Below are positions 46,401-55,500 of a stretch of DNA of 64,000 nt, piece after piece (positions within the stretch are counted from its first letter, which is position 1; every line of letters begins with the position of its first letter). Origin of the DNA: Hormiphora californensis (lineage: Eukaryota > Ctenophora > Tentaculata > Cydippida > Pleurobrachiidae); assembly GCA_020137815.1 (NCBI GenBank), contig CM035359.1, forward strand, positions 2,622,081-2,686,080, written 5' to 3'. The notes beneath the pieces are model-generated. The model searched no databases and was not told the DNA's origin. It worked only from the letters and a program-made list of their open reading frames with translations. Both the position numbers and the translations under genes were made by a program.

Positions 46401-49253
46401 TAATGTGAGCGGCGGGGTCTCATTTCCCCTTTGTAGGAGAAACCAAAAAACTGCTTATGGGGGAGGCTCGACGGGAAAGAACGACCTGGGGGGGTGGCAT
46501 GGGGTAAAACCTTTTCGCGTCCCTGGGGGGTAAAAAATAAACCGGGGACCTTTTCAAATGCGTTTCTCCAGCGCCATGGTTTACTTCCATCACGCTAAAA
46601 AATCTTTGGTTTTTCCCTACAACAGACGAGTTTTTGACGGTTCCCCCTCGTTTTCCTCCAACCCCTTCCCCCCGGGTGTTATTCACCCTGCCCAAACTCC
46701 GGGAATTTTTGGGGGCATGAGGTGGAATACTGCAAAAATATTCGCTACCAATCCCAACCTGACTCATGGACACAAGGAACCGGTTTTGTTACCCACCCCC
46801 CTTGTGTTTTTTTATCTGCTACCCGGAGTCCCCCCTCAAAAAATCTTACGGTGGGTTTCCAAACCCAATAAAATTTGGGAAAAAACCTTAAACCCCTTAA
46901 TAAATTTTGGGGGAAGGGGGGGGTAAATGTTAATGTTAAGTGGTAAAAATGGGGGTTGCTCATTAATTGGCCCCTTATTCTTTTCAATCCCCTTTTTAAA
47001 ATACAAACCCCCCCTGTTTTTCCCCTCCCAAACCCCTGTTGGGAAAAAAAACTACGGTCCCCACAAAAGGGGGTTAAAAAAAAATTTTTTTTTTTAAAAA
47101 AATTTTTTTTGTAATTAGTGATTATTCTGTGTATCCTAATCTAGTTATGTTTTGGATTTTGGGTTTTTTTGGAAATTTTGTTTTTCAAAAATTCTTTCAG
47201 TTAAGGGATATGTGTTTTGGTTTTACCTGCGAGTAAATTTTTTCTTTCCCATTTTTTCTCTTCTGTCTTAAAGGCCCAGGGGTGGTAAAACCCCGGGGTA
47301 GGATGGAACGAGAATAATCATATTATCCCCCTTTGACCAAAAAAAAAGGGGGGCAAAAAAAACTTGGGTTTTTTTTAGATAAAAAAACCCAAAACATTGA
47401 AATCAAGACTATATTTAATCGGGCATTTGAAATCAGAGACTATTTAAAAAAAAAAAGAAAATATTGAAAAAAAACAAAAAAAAAAAACAAAAACTATTTA
47501 AAAAAAAAATTTTTAAAAAATTATTTGCAGGGGGCATATTGGAATCTAGATTAGAAAAGAGACTTTTGAATAAATAATTAAAATAAAACAAAAATTTTAA
47601 AAAGAAAATTTTTTAAAAAAAAAAAAAAAGAAAAAAAAAGAGAAAAAAAAAAAGAAAAAGGGAAAAAAAGAAGAAGAGGGGGGGGGAAAATTTTTGGGGA
47701 GAATTTGTTTTGGTCCTCCTTTCTTTCCCCAAAACTTTTTTTTTTTTTTCTTTTTTTTCCTATATTTTTTCCTTTTTTTTTTTTTTTTTAAAAAAGGGGG
47801 GGGGGGGGGGAAAAAAAAAAAAAAAAAATTTTTTTTTTTTCTTCTCTCCTCTTCTCTTTCTCTCTTTCTCTTCTCCTTCTTCTTCTCCCCTCTCCCTCCC
47901 CTTCCCTTTCCTTTCCTGCCTCTTTTCCCTTTTTTTTCCCTTTCCTTTTTCCCTTCCCCCTTTTTCTCTTTTTTTTTCTCCTTCTTTTTTCCCCCCCCCC
48001 CTTTTTTTTTTTTCCTTTTTTTTTTTTTCCCAAAGATTGGGTAATCTCCGGGTTTTATTTTCCCTTTCTTTACCCCTTCCCCCTTTACTCCGTTTGTTTT
48101 ATTTCCCTTTTGATTGGACCCCCGGATTTTTGTTCCTGAAAGGGGGGGGGGCCCCCCTTTTTATTGGATTTTCCCCGAAAATTTTTAACTAATTATTTTT
48201 TAAAAAAATTTTTGATAAGGGTTTAAAAAAAAAAAGTGGGGTTTTTCCCTTTCCCCGGTGTTTAATTTTTAAAACTTCCCGACCCCCTAACCTGGGATTT
48301 GTTTTCCCCCATTTCCCCTTTTTCCCCCTTTAAAGGCCCCGCTTGCCTTGAAAAAATGTCCGCCACTCGCGTCTCCTTCTTCTCTCTCGTGCTCTCTCTA
48401 GTCTCTCTCTCCTCTCTCTCTCTCCTCCTCTCTCTCTCTCTCTCTTCCTCCCTCTTCTCTCGCTCTCTCTCTCATCTCCTCTCTCATGAGGGAGTGATGC
48501 TGATCTCGATCGCGCGTGTAGAGAGCGTCTGCTCGCTCTCTCTCTCATCTCGGATCATCGTATGTATTTTCATCTCTTGCTCTTATGTCTTATGACTCAA
48601 TAGTATTACCACTTGTAGTGTAGTTAGTTGACCCCACTCTATTGATCCCTGGATGTTGTATGTTCCCTGACCTATGGATCCCTATTGTTATGTTCCTTCA
48701 GGGAGTGGGGATTTGTGTCATTGTTGGTAACTTTCCTAAAGGGAAAAGGGGTTATGTACCTTTTCATGCGTTCCTAAGAAATTGTTAGTTAGGGTGGATA
48801 ACAAGGAACGTGGGTTTGAGCATTTCGCAAGGTTGGCTTACGTCAGTGTGCTATGTCACCACCATGCCGTCCCTTACCCCCATGTTCCATGTTTACCTTA
48901 TCCGTTTTTAAGGCCAGTAATAACAAGCTCTGAGAAGGCCCTGTACTCCACCTGTTCCTTGAAACTAATAGTAAACCGCTCACTATACTCCGTGCTATTG
49001 GTATCTATCTCTGTACCGTTTACATACCACTTAATCTGAAAACATGAAGAATGTTGATGAAGAGGTACTTAACAAAAAGTCGCCTGTGTCTGCTAACAGC
49101 ACCACTTGTAGTGGAAAAAAAGGTTTTGAAAAACGGTACGCAGACGCACCTCGGTAGGTAAGGGTTTTGCGTCTGCAGTACATTCCACTGTGGCTGTTCC
49201 GTCCACTGTGACAGTGTAGCTGCTTTGTGCCATTGACATGACAATGGCTTTCT
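34317..49253 (-). CDS. IgSF receptor, 3' part: ~9 Ig domains, TM helix, tail
   Basis: Exons (approximate, 5' to 3' on minus): 49253-49150, 49035-48908, gap in poor sequence, 42967-42866, 42653-42526, 41880-41804, 41667-41565, 41368-41299, 41093-40953, 40792-40585, 40091-39979, 39578-39491, 39240-39154, 39034-38873, 38418-38230, 38035-37934, 37840-37681, 37527-37392, 37213-37094, 36931-36791, 36682-36549, 36333-36247, 36052-35948, 35730-35658, 35250-35076, 34936-34862, 34700-34657, 34454-34317. Each Ig domain shows the early Cys, the Trp ten or so residues later and a G-x-Y-x-C near its end (e.g. DGRTYTCSSSNQYGG, NEGKYRCVGG). Domains are split over two or three exons and most start in phase 1. 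Exon 35250 encodes a TM helix (IIVALIVLVAFIIIVVILIV) and a basic stop-transfer (HGRRKKDR). The tail is acidic and ends LNLTKL at 34319. One domain is interrupted by the corrupted region. Probably the 3' part of the gene starting at 61073. Confidence 0.75.
35255..35600. repeat. GTGTTAGAGAGAT-type minisatellite at an acceptor
   Basis: Irregular 11-13-bp units (GTTAGAGAGGT / GTTAGAGAGATGT) begin at the acceptor of the TM exon. The acceptor-linked word TGTATTGGGAGA recurs at about 35460 and 35552. Confidence 0.85.
35775..35945. repeat. 30-bp GTGAAAGTGAAACTAAAA repeat next to a donor
   Basis: Four to five copies of a ~30-bp unit lie immediately downstream (minus sense) of the donor of exon 36052-35948. 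Confidence 0.8.
39366..39475. repeat. Isolated monomers of the 63-bp satellite family
   Basis: TTTTCCCGAATCGCAAAATT, AACCGAGAAAATTTTCCCGA and similar words match the satellite at 18.6-20.1 kb, but here only about two diverged units occur, in an IgSF intron. Confidence 0.65.
41885..42525. repeat. 29-bp minisatellite multiplying a splice donor
   Basis: About 21 copies of GAGTCTCACCTGGTTACCAT followed by GGTTACACC. In minus (gene) sense each unit contains CCAG|GTGAGAC, the same string as the genuine donor of exon 42653-42526 (GACCAG|GTGAGACGC). The array starts exactly at that donor. Confidence 0.92.
43237..43530. repeat. (CT)n tract in the IgSF locus
   Basis: Long CT/TC low-complexity tract with CG and CCT interruptions. 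Ser/Leu and Arg/Glu frames across it are not genes. Confidence 0.95.
43640..43750. mobile_element. Fragment related to the 974-bp palindrome
   Basis: Shares GATTCAGCGTATCAAAATTA followed by GTCGGGTA-GGTGGTTTTCGCTTT, and the preceding CCAATTA-GAGCACTTT / TTGCGTAAGTTGC words, with the right arm of 10241-11214. Only a half-arm remains. Confidence 0.75.
43996..44114. repeat. 9-bp (GTTACTTTT)n microsatellite
   Basis: About 13 perfect 9-bp units directly adjoining a non-LTR retrotransposon 3' fragment. Confidence 0.95.
44115..44277 (-). pseudogene. Non-LTR retrotransposon ORF2 3' fragment
   Basis: On the minus strand, SRRAESLFENGFVVMAPRLW followed by NTLPATVT matches the conserved 'RRxxxSFxxxAPRLWNSLP' end of many LINE reverse transcriptase ORFs. 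It is truncated upstream and passes into a 9-bp repeat, which may derive from the element's repetitive 3' tail. Confidence 0.6.
44461..46560 (+). pseudogene. Arylsulfatase-like gene, broken (sequence quality or real)
   Basis: Exon 44461-44640 reads as a signal peptide (LLLFLICIHHVTSE) followed by TPNIILIMADDLGYADITPN, the standard sulfatase N-terminus with the Asp pair that binds Ca2+. The clean sequence then stops abruptly. In the corrupted DNA a second version of this exon appears at about 45585-45680, followed by frame-shifted pieces. One near 45680-45770 has a possible remnant of the C/S-x-P-S-R formylglycine signature, and one near 46445-46535 (GGGSTGKNDLGGWHGVKPFR) resembles the sulfatase 'GGSxGxLRGGKxxxxEGGxRVP' segment. 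Sulfatases hydrolyse sulfate esters in lysosome or ER or outside the cell. Whether the breaks are biological or consensus errors cannot be decided from this sequence. It is antisense to the IgSF gene and lies between its Ig exons. Confidence 0.55.
44645..48920. other. Corrupted / low-quality sequence with duplicated content
   Basis: Composition changes abruptly at about 44645: long A, T, G and C homopolymers, AAAAATTTTT junctions, and no clean ORFs. 44690-44950 is an error-rich second copy of 42720-43000, including the Ig exon at 42967-42866. 45585-45680 is a second copy of the sulfatase exon. Poly(T)/(A)/(C) stretches dominate 47000-48350. The Ig exon at 49035-48908 gains a stop at an A run beside this edge. 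It looks like an unpolished or misjoined consensus rather than genome biology. Confidence 0.75.
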
Positions 49254-49817
49254 CTGCAAACATAGGGATGTAAATTATTGTCTGGTTTTTGAGTGCCAAT
49301 ATTTAAATTTTGTAACGCTGTACTTGCAGATCAATTAATCTTGTAATCAGGTAGATCACGGGATAATTTTATTTGATAAACATGACACATTTCTGTACAT
49401 TCGGACCCTGATTCACCGGGGACGCGAAAGAAAGGATTCCTCACGGTAAATTGGGGTTCCAGTAAATAGGGGTCCTATAATTGTACATTGAACATGGTGG
49501 AAATTAGATCCGTGCCTCTGATTGAATCTATTGATGGTAAACGGATTGGATTGTACGGGTGGGGTAGCTGGGAGGGGTCTATACCCCCCTCTTTAACTAA
49601 AATAACATTGCCCCAATCACGACGTGGTCCCCTACAATCCAAACACAGCTTGTCATCTGTGTGCGTTTTCTAAGAAAACCGGGCTGATATCGACCGAGCA
49701 CTGCAATCATAGCTTGTCTGGCGGCACCTACCCGATCTAATCACACTGTCGAACCGTGGTCGGCACCTTCAAATAGTAATCATCCAAGCATAAAAACATT
49801 CATTGATTGATGGTATA

Positions 49818-50039
49818 GGGGAGAAACAGTCGTGCCTGAATCTCAGGTTCAAGACACAGCTATTTAACACTGAGATCTCAAGGCTCAGTGACGGCTGTTC
49901 CCAGGTTCCCTGTGATTTCAGGGAAATTTTCAGGGAATAGCCTAGTGGCCTAAGATATAACCATGAAACCTCAGGTCTCAGGGATAAATAGCCTTGACCT
50001 GAACCAGGAACCTGAGGTTCAGTCAGGACTGTTTCCCCC
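49818..50039. mobile_element. Hairpin MITE (GGGGAAACAGTC ends)
   Basis: GAAACAGTCGTGCCTGAATC near 49823 mirrors CCTGAGGTTCAGTCAGGACTGTTTC at the right end, forming an imperfect hairpin of about 220 bp. A truncated relative occurs at about 61279-61345 with the words GTCGTGACTGAACCTCAGGT. The long minus-strand ORF over it is not a gene. Confidence 0.65.
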
Positions 50040-52079
50040 ATGATTAGTACCACTGGAATCGTCATTTCACACATGCTTCACAGCTTATACCCACGTTGAG
50101 TTAGTAACGCCTCATCAACGAGCTATTTATATTATGTTTCTCGCTAACTATCCTAGCAGTATAGTAGTTGAAATATATTCTGCTTCGCGGTATGCTGTGA
50201 TTCCATATAAATCCATAGAAGAGAGCTGCAGGTTTAATCGGATTTGTACCCCGATCATCCCTCCTGGGAGATTCTACTAGGTTGCTGCTGCTGCTGCTGC
50301 TAGGGTGTCATGTGATACCGGTATCGTGCTGTGATTGGTCGGTGAGATTCTCGATCTTGCTTCTCATTGGTCAGTGTTGATCACGTGACCTATGAAATTT
50401 GGTTACATTTCCTTAAATTTCGATCTGCCACCAACGATGCGCAGATCTCTTCCCATCGATCAAAGCGGGAGAGTTCAGTTTTTACTATTTAGTTTGGGTG
50501 TGTGATATGAAATATTCTATGAAACAAAACTGACAGACATATTCTTTCAAAGTACGATTGAAACTCGGCTATTTTTTGTGTACGAATGAAAATCTATAAA
50601 TATATGTATACTGTCAGTGTCACATAATAACGAAAATAAGAACAAAAAAACATCTTGATCTTTCGTCACACGTCTTCTTACACACAAACAGACAATCTGC
50701 ACTAACGCAAACTCACTCTTTTTTTCACTTATGCATATTATATCGCTTGTCGGTTCAAACATATATTGGAGCTATACATATATTGGAAGGAGCAATTTTG
50801 ACTGCTCCTTTATAAAAACATCTGTTCAAAACCAATACATATATTGTAGCTCTCAGTCTCGTTTTTGGAATAATAAATCTGTAAAATACAAAATTAAAAT
50901 TTCATTTACACACGTAGTGGTGAACTGAATAATAAATCTCTCTCTATTTAACCCAAGCTGATCCCGATTATATCATGGAATACATGGGCCTCTAAATGAT
51001 GTCATAATTTAAACATTTTCGACAACATTAACAAAACAGCTAGGCTATCGGTAGATATAAAACCACTTGCTCCAAAGCTGTCCTAAAAACACAGGTGGGA
51101 CATAACAGAGTTATACTGGCATTATATATAGAATATGATAAACTCACAACACTCTCTCAAACGACAGACAGACAGACAGACATACAGACAGACAGACAGC
51201 ACGCGTGTGTAAGAACACATAATACGCGTCCTATTTTTCAACAAGTTCAGAGTTCAAATAATGAAGTATATACAGTAGCTATTTTGGAGGGTTAATTACA
51301 ATGTAATTAATGTGTAATTACACACCCTCATCGTCCCTTTCTCTCTCTCTCTCTCCGGGTTTAGCTGTCCAAAATATAAAATAAATACTAACAGAGTCTT
51401 TTCAGCAGCTTAGAGAGAGATACATATCTCGACATCTTTATCCACGCTATGATAGTGTCTTTCATTGATAATATCCCAAATTAACATCCTTTCTACCTCC
51501 CGTGTGTGCATGTGTTAGAGAGAGATGTGGGCTAGAGATCCCTGCCCATTAATACACAGCTGATCTTCCCTCTCGGTCTGTAGGAGTCTGTCAGTCGGTT
51601 TATCAGCCTGTCTGTAGGAGTCAGTCAGTCAGTCAGTCAGTAAGTCTGTCACTTGTCAGTCAGTCGTTCTGTTGGTTGATGCTTTGTCTTTGTCGGCGTT
51701 AGCTGCTTTGGGCTCCAAACACAGAAGAAAAAAAACAGAAAAAACGGTTGGCACAGCAAAATCAGATAAGGGATCAAATCACAAGCAGACCACCAGGCAA
51801 CGATAATTTGTTGCTGGGGGCCCCCTAGCAACGATGATTTGTTGCTAGGGGCAACGGATTCTAATCATTCACAAACAACACAAATTAATACCCGAGGGAG
51901 AAGATTGAGTAACATTCAACAAACAGTGACATGAGCATGATCATGTTGGGTAAAAGTGGGGTGAATTAGGGCCTTTTCAGACAATATTATTAAGCCTCGT
52001 CTAGAAAGGCCAGTTTAGTGCTTCAATAAAAGGATGAATTGTGAGTATGTAGCGGCAGCAGCAGCAGCAATGTATCATA

Positions 52080-52135
52080 CAGTAAAACCTCGATTTACCC
52101 GACTTTCCGAGGTCTGGTAAATCGAGGTTTGACTG
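52080..52135. mobile_element. 56-bp pogo-like mini-element
   Basis: CAGTAAAACCTCGATTTACC and its complement form a near-complete hairpin flanked by TA. Its ends resemble the CAGTCGGACCCCGATTTA family but are distinct. Confidence 0.7.
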
Positions 52136-52317
52136 TAATATGTGCAGAGTAAGGGAACATGTTAACCCTTAAATTCCGGGTTTTTTGTCAGTGTCGCACT
52201 GTCGAGAGCTTCATCAATTGGAGAGAGGGAAGACCAAACCTGTATATTAAAGGCTAGATAGATCTGTAGAGCCCCAATCCTCTAAATCACACACACACAC
52301 ACACACGACACACACAC

Positions 52318-52323
52318 TTTATT
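52318..52323 (-). terminator. Polyadenylation signal after the GPI exon
   Basis: AATAAA on the minus strand about 255 bp beyond the stop at 52577. It supports a real transcript end for the GPI-type isoform. Confidence 0.5.
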
Positions 52324-52576
52324 CCTATATTTCACACCCTAGAAATGCACCCTCTTTCTGACCTTGTCCGTTTCAGACTCTCTCTCTCTCTCACTCTCTC
52401 TCTCTCTTTCCAAATAACTTAACTTAACACGATTGTGCATCTTCTAACACAGCTCATCTCACGTCCCATTCTGACCCATCTTATATCACACAACTCTCCC
52501 TCTTACTGCATCACACATATTTCAGATCTCACACTGATCCCCCTCACAAAAAGTGAGAGCAGCTGTAGACCTCCCC

Positions 52577-55500
52577 TCACAACATGGCCAGGATAAGTGA
52601 GAGCAATAAGCCCAGTATTGTTCTAGAAGACCCCGATGAGGCGCCATTTTCTTTCACCTGGTATTCTATCTCATTACCAATTGTCAGCGTGACGTCATCT
52701 GTAGCGCGGTGCGAGTAGTCATCTGAGCTGGCTGAGTTGTCCATGGTTTGGGATGTTGCTGTGCACGTGTACACTCCCCCGTCCTCAAAAGCAATGTTTT
52801 TGATGGTGAGTTGGTGGGTTGTGCCAGAGTTGATGACGTAGGGAGAGGAGGAGGAGTCCGTGTTGGAGATGGTTTTGCCACCTGGGAGGGAGTGGGGTGT
52901 TGTTAGGGGCAGTTATTAGGGAGTGGGGAGTTGTTAGGGAGTGGCGTGTTGTTAGGAAGTTGTTAGGGAGTGGGGAGTTGTTAGGGAGTTGTTAGGGAGT
53001 TGTTGGGGTGTTGGTGTTAGGGGGAGTTGATGACGTAGGGAGAGGAGGAGGAGTCCGTGTTGGAGATGGTTTTTCCACCTGGGAGGGAGTGGGGTGTTGT
53101 TAGGGGGAGTTGTTAGGGAGTGGGGAGTTGTTAGGGAGTGGGGAGTTGTTAGGGAGTGAGGTGTTGTTAGGGAGTGGGGTGTTGCTAGGGAGTTGTTAGG
53201 GAGTGGGGTGTTGTTAGGTAGTTGTTAGGGTGTTGTTAGGGAGTTGGGTGTTGTTAGGGAGTTGTTAGGCAGTGGGGTGTTGTTAGGGAGTGGGGTGTTG
53301 TTAGGGAGTGGGGTGTTGTTATAGGGTGTTGTTAGGGAGTTGTGATGGAGTGGGGAGTTGTTAAGATTTTCATGAAACGGGAAGGAGGGGAATTGTTAGG
53401 TTGTTGTTGCCTCAAAATCGTAGAAATAGTGCAGGCGAAAAATTAATTGTTTCTAACTTTCTGGATTGGGAGTGGCCCTTTGTAGAAAATAGGTGTAAAT
53501 TGAAATGACATGACAGCGGATAGACAAAGGAGGAAGAGACAGAGGTGGTGGTAATAGATTTCAGATTTTATTGAGAATTTGAACTATGTAACCCCCTAGT
53601 AGCTAATCTCAGGTAACCCCTCAGTAACCCCCCTAGTAACCCCTAATAACCCCTAATAACCTCCTAGCAACCTCCTGGTAACCCTCCTAGCAACCTCCTA
53701 GCATCCTCCTGGTAACCCCCTAGTAATCCCATAGTAACTCACCGAATGACCACGTTACATCGGGGTAAGGGTAACCAGTAACTGCACATGATAACACTGC
53801 ATCTGTCTCAACAACAGTTACATCAGCTGACGCTTTAGCTGTCACTTTTTCTGGGGGGAGATAGATGGGGTTCAGATTTTATAGAACAATTCAGGTTGTG
53901 GCTTGTCACTCCGTGATTAACATGGTTACTATGGTAACGGTCCCCTTGGTAACCGAATTGGTAACCATGGTAACTAACCAGTAATCATAACAAAAGTCAT
54001 CTTCTGTTTCCAGTGTCCCTCGTTGAACGCCACACACTGATAGACACCACTATCCTGACTGTCGTATGATTTGAAGGCCAACCCCGAGTTGGGGGTGTAG
54101 GTGTAACGATCGGAAGATTCCAGGAGGTCGCCGTTCTTCAGGAACCTAGGGGAAGGAGTGTTAGATTTTGGGTGAAAGGGGGTTAGATGGTTAGATTTAG
54201 GAACCTGGGGACGATTTGTTGGCAAGTGAGAAAGAAAGGGGTAGAGTAAGAAAGACAGTATATGCTGCAGTACCCCTGATGATATTTGCGAGATGAATAT
54301 CATGACATAATATATGGGACAAAGTGCAGGAATTTCACCAGCAGACAGGACCATGATGTAATGAATGAGGTTATAGGGGGGGGGGGGGGCCAAAATGAAT
54401 TCTTTCAGGCCCCCGTAATCAGCTGCCGCGTGTTTGCGAAAGAGGTATTGAGTTAGTGTGGCAAGTGATCCGGGGCCCGGGGGGCCTAGAAAAATAGGAT
54501 TATAAAAACTATATTATAGGTTACAACATAAACGACGAGCCTGTCGTATATAGGCTACAACATACTATGTAATTGAATCATTTGTTACAACATGGGACAC
54601 TCTTATATCATTAGGTCCGCCAGTGGAATTACTCGTCCCGGCCTGCTCCTAACTGGGAGGAGGGGAACATGTCCCCCCTTCTTGGATGAAACACACGGAA
54701 CAACTTCACAGCTCGAAGAGATCATTACCCCCAGTGTCACAATCTTTCTCTCACCTAAAGCCCCCCCCCCCCCCCCCCCCCGTGTCACCTCCATTCACAG
54801 TACCGAGTTTCACATCATACCTGACTTGTTCTGCACCGGTTGCCGAGCACGGGATGTTGATAGTACCAGGGCTACTACTGTAGACATCGTGGGAGTAAAG
54901 GGATCCGGGAGCGTCAGTAATGGTAATATCGGCTGTACTAGCTGAGAGAGAGAGAGAGTGGTGATTAGAGGGATATTAAAAAGGGAAGAGATGTGAGAAA
55001 AGGAATAGAGCTAAGCAGCTACTGTAGACAAACTAGAGCTTGATCTAAACTTACATGCAGCGTTAACGGTTGCTGTAATATGGCTAGATGTAGTTCCTTT
55101 GGTGTTAGTGCACTCGCACTTGTACAAATCTGCATCACTCTCTTGGGCGTTCGTTATTGAGACCTGTGGGAGGGAACATGTGAGGGGGAGCGGGGCTGTG
55201 GGGGCTTGAGAAACCAACTTTCTTACAACTTTAGGCCTCGACAACTGATCCTCTACCATATTTATGATGTTTTTCATCGGTAAGTTCTACCTAAAACGAG
55301 TAAACCTGTTAATCAAGGTAATTAGCTGTTACCTTTCGACCGTGATCTGATACAGTTATCCTGCTTGAAGAGGTGTCTAGGGAGTTCTCACCCTTCTCCC
55401 ACTGATACGTCATATCGGTAGGGTGACCAACACCAAAACAATACAACTCAAGAGTGTTTCCTGGAATGGTTAAATTATTAGATTATCAAAATGAACAATA

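Larger units (their letters stand above)
49260..52576. other. Large intron or intergenic gap in the IgSF locus
   Basis: No Ig exon or convincing signal-peptide exon was found. Contents: a degraded pogo-like MITE (49397-49474), a hairpin MITE (49818-50039), a GCT repeat (50286-50300), ACAG/CAGA repeats (51165-51200), a tiny 56-bp pogo-like element (52080-52135) and a (CA)n tract (52290-52315). A hydrophobic minus-strand frame at 51831-51649 is not supported as an exon. Confidence 0.5.

Noticed and set aside
47694-48192. Phe/Pro-rich ORFs
   Set aside because: Located in homopolymer-rich corrupted sequence.
49769-50074. 101-aa minus ORF beginning MCEMTIPVVLIMGE
   Set aside because: Covers the hairpin MITE; the relative near 61.3 kb is truncated and shows no conserved protein.
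51649-51831. Hydrophobic minus-strand ORF as a possible signal-peptide exon for the 3' IgSF gene
   Set aside because: It overlaps short tandem repeats and is poorly composed for a signal peptide (many Phe, late position); no clean donor in the needed phase was seen.
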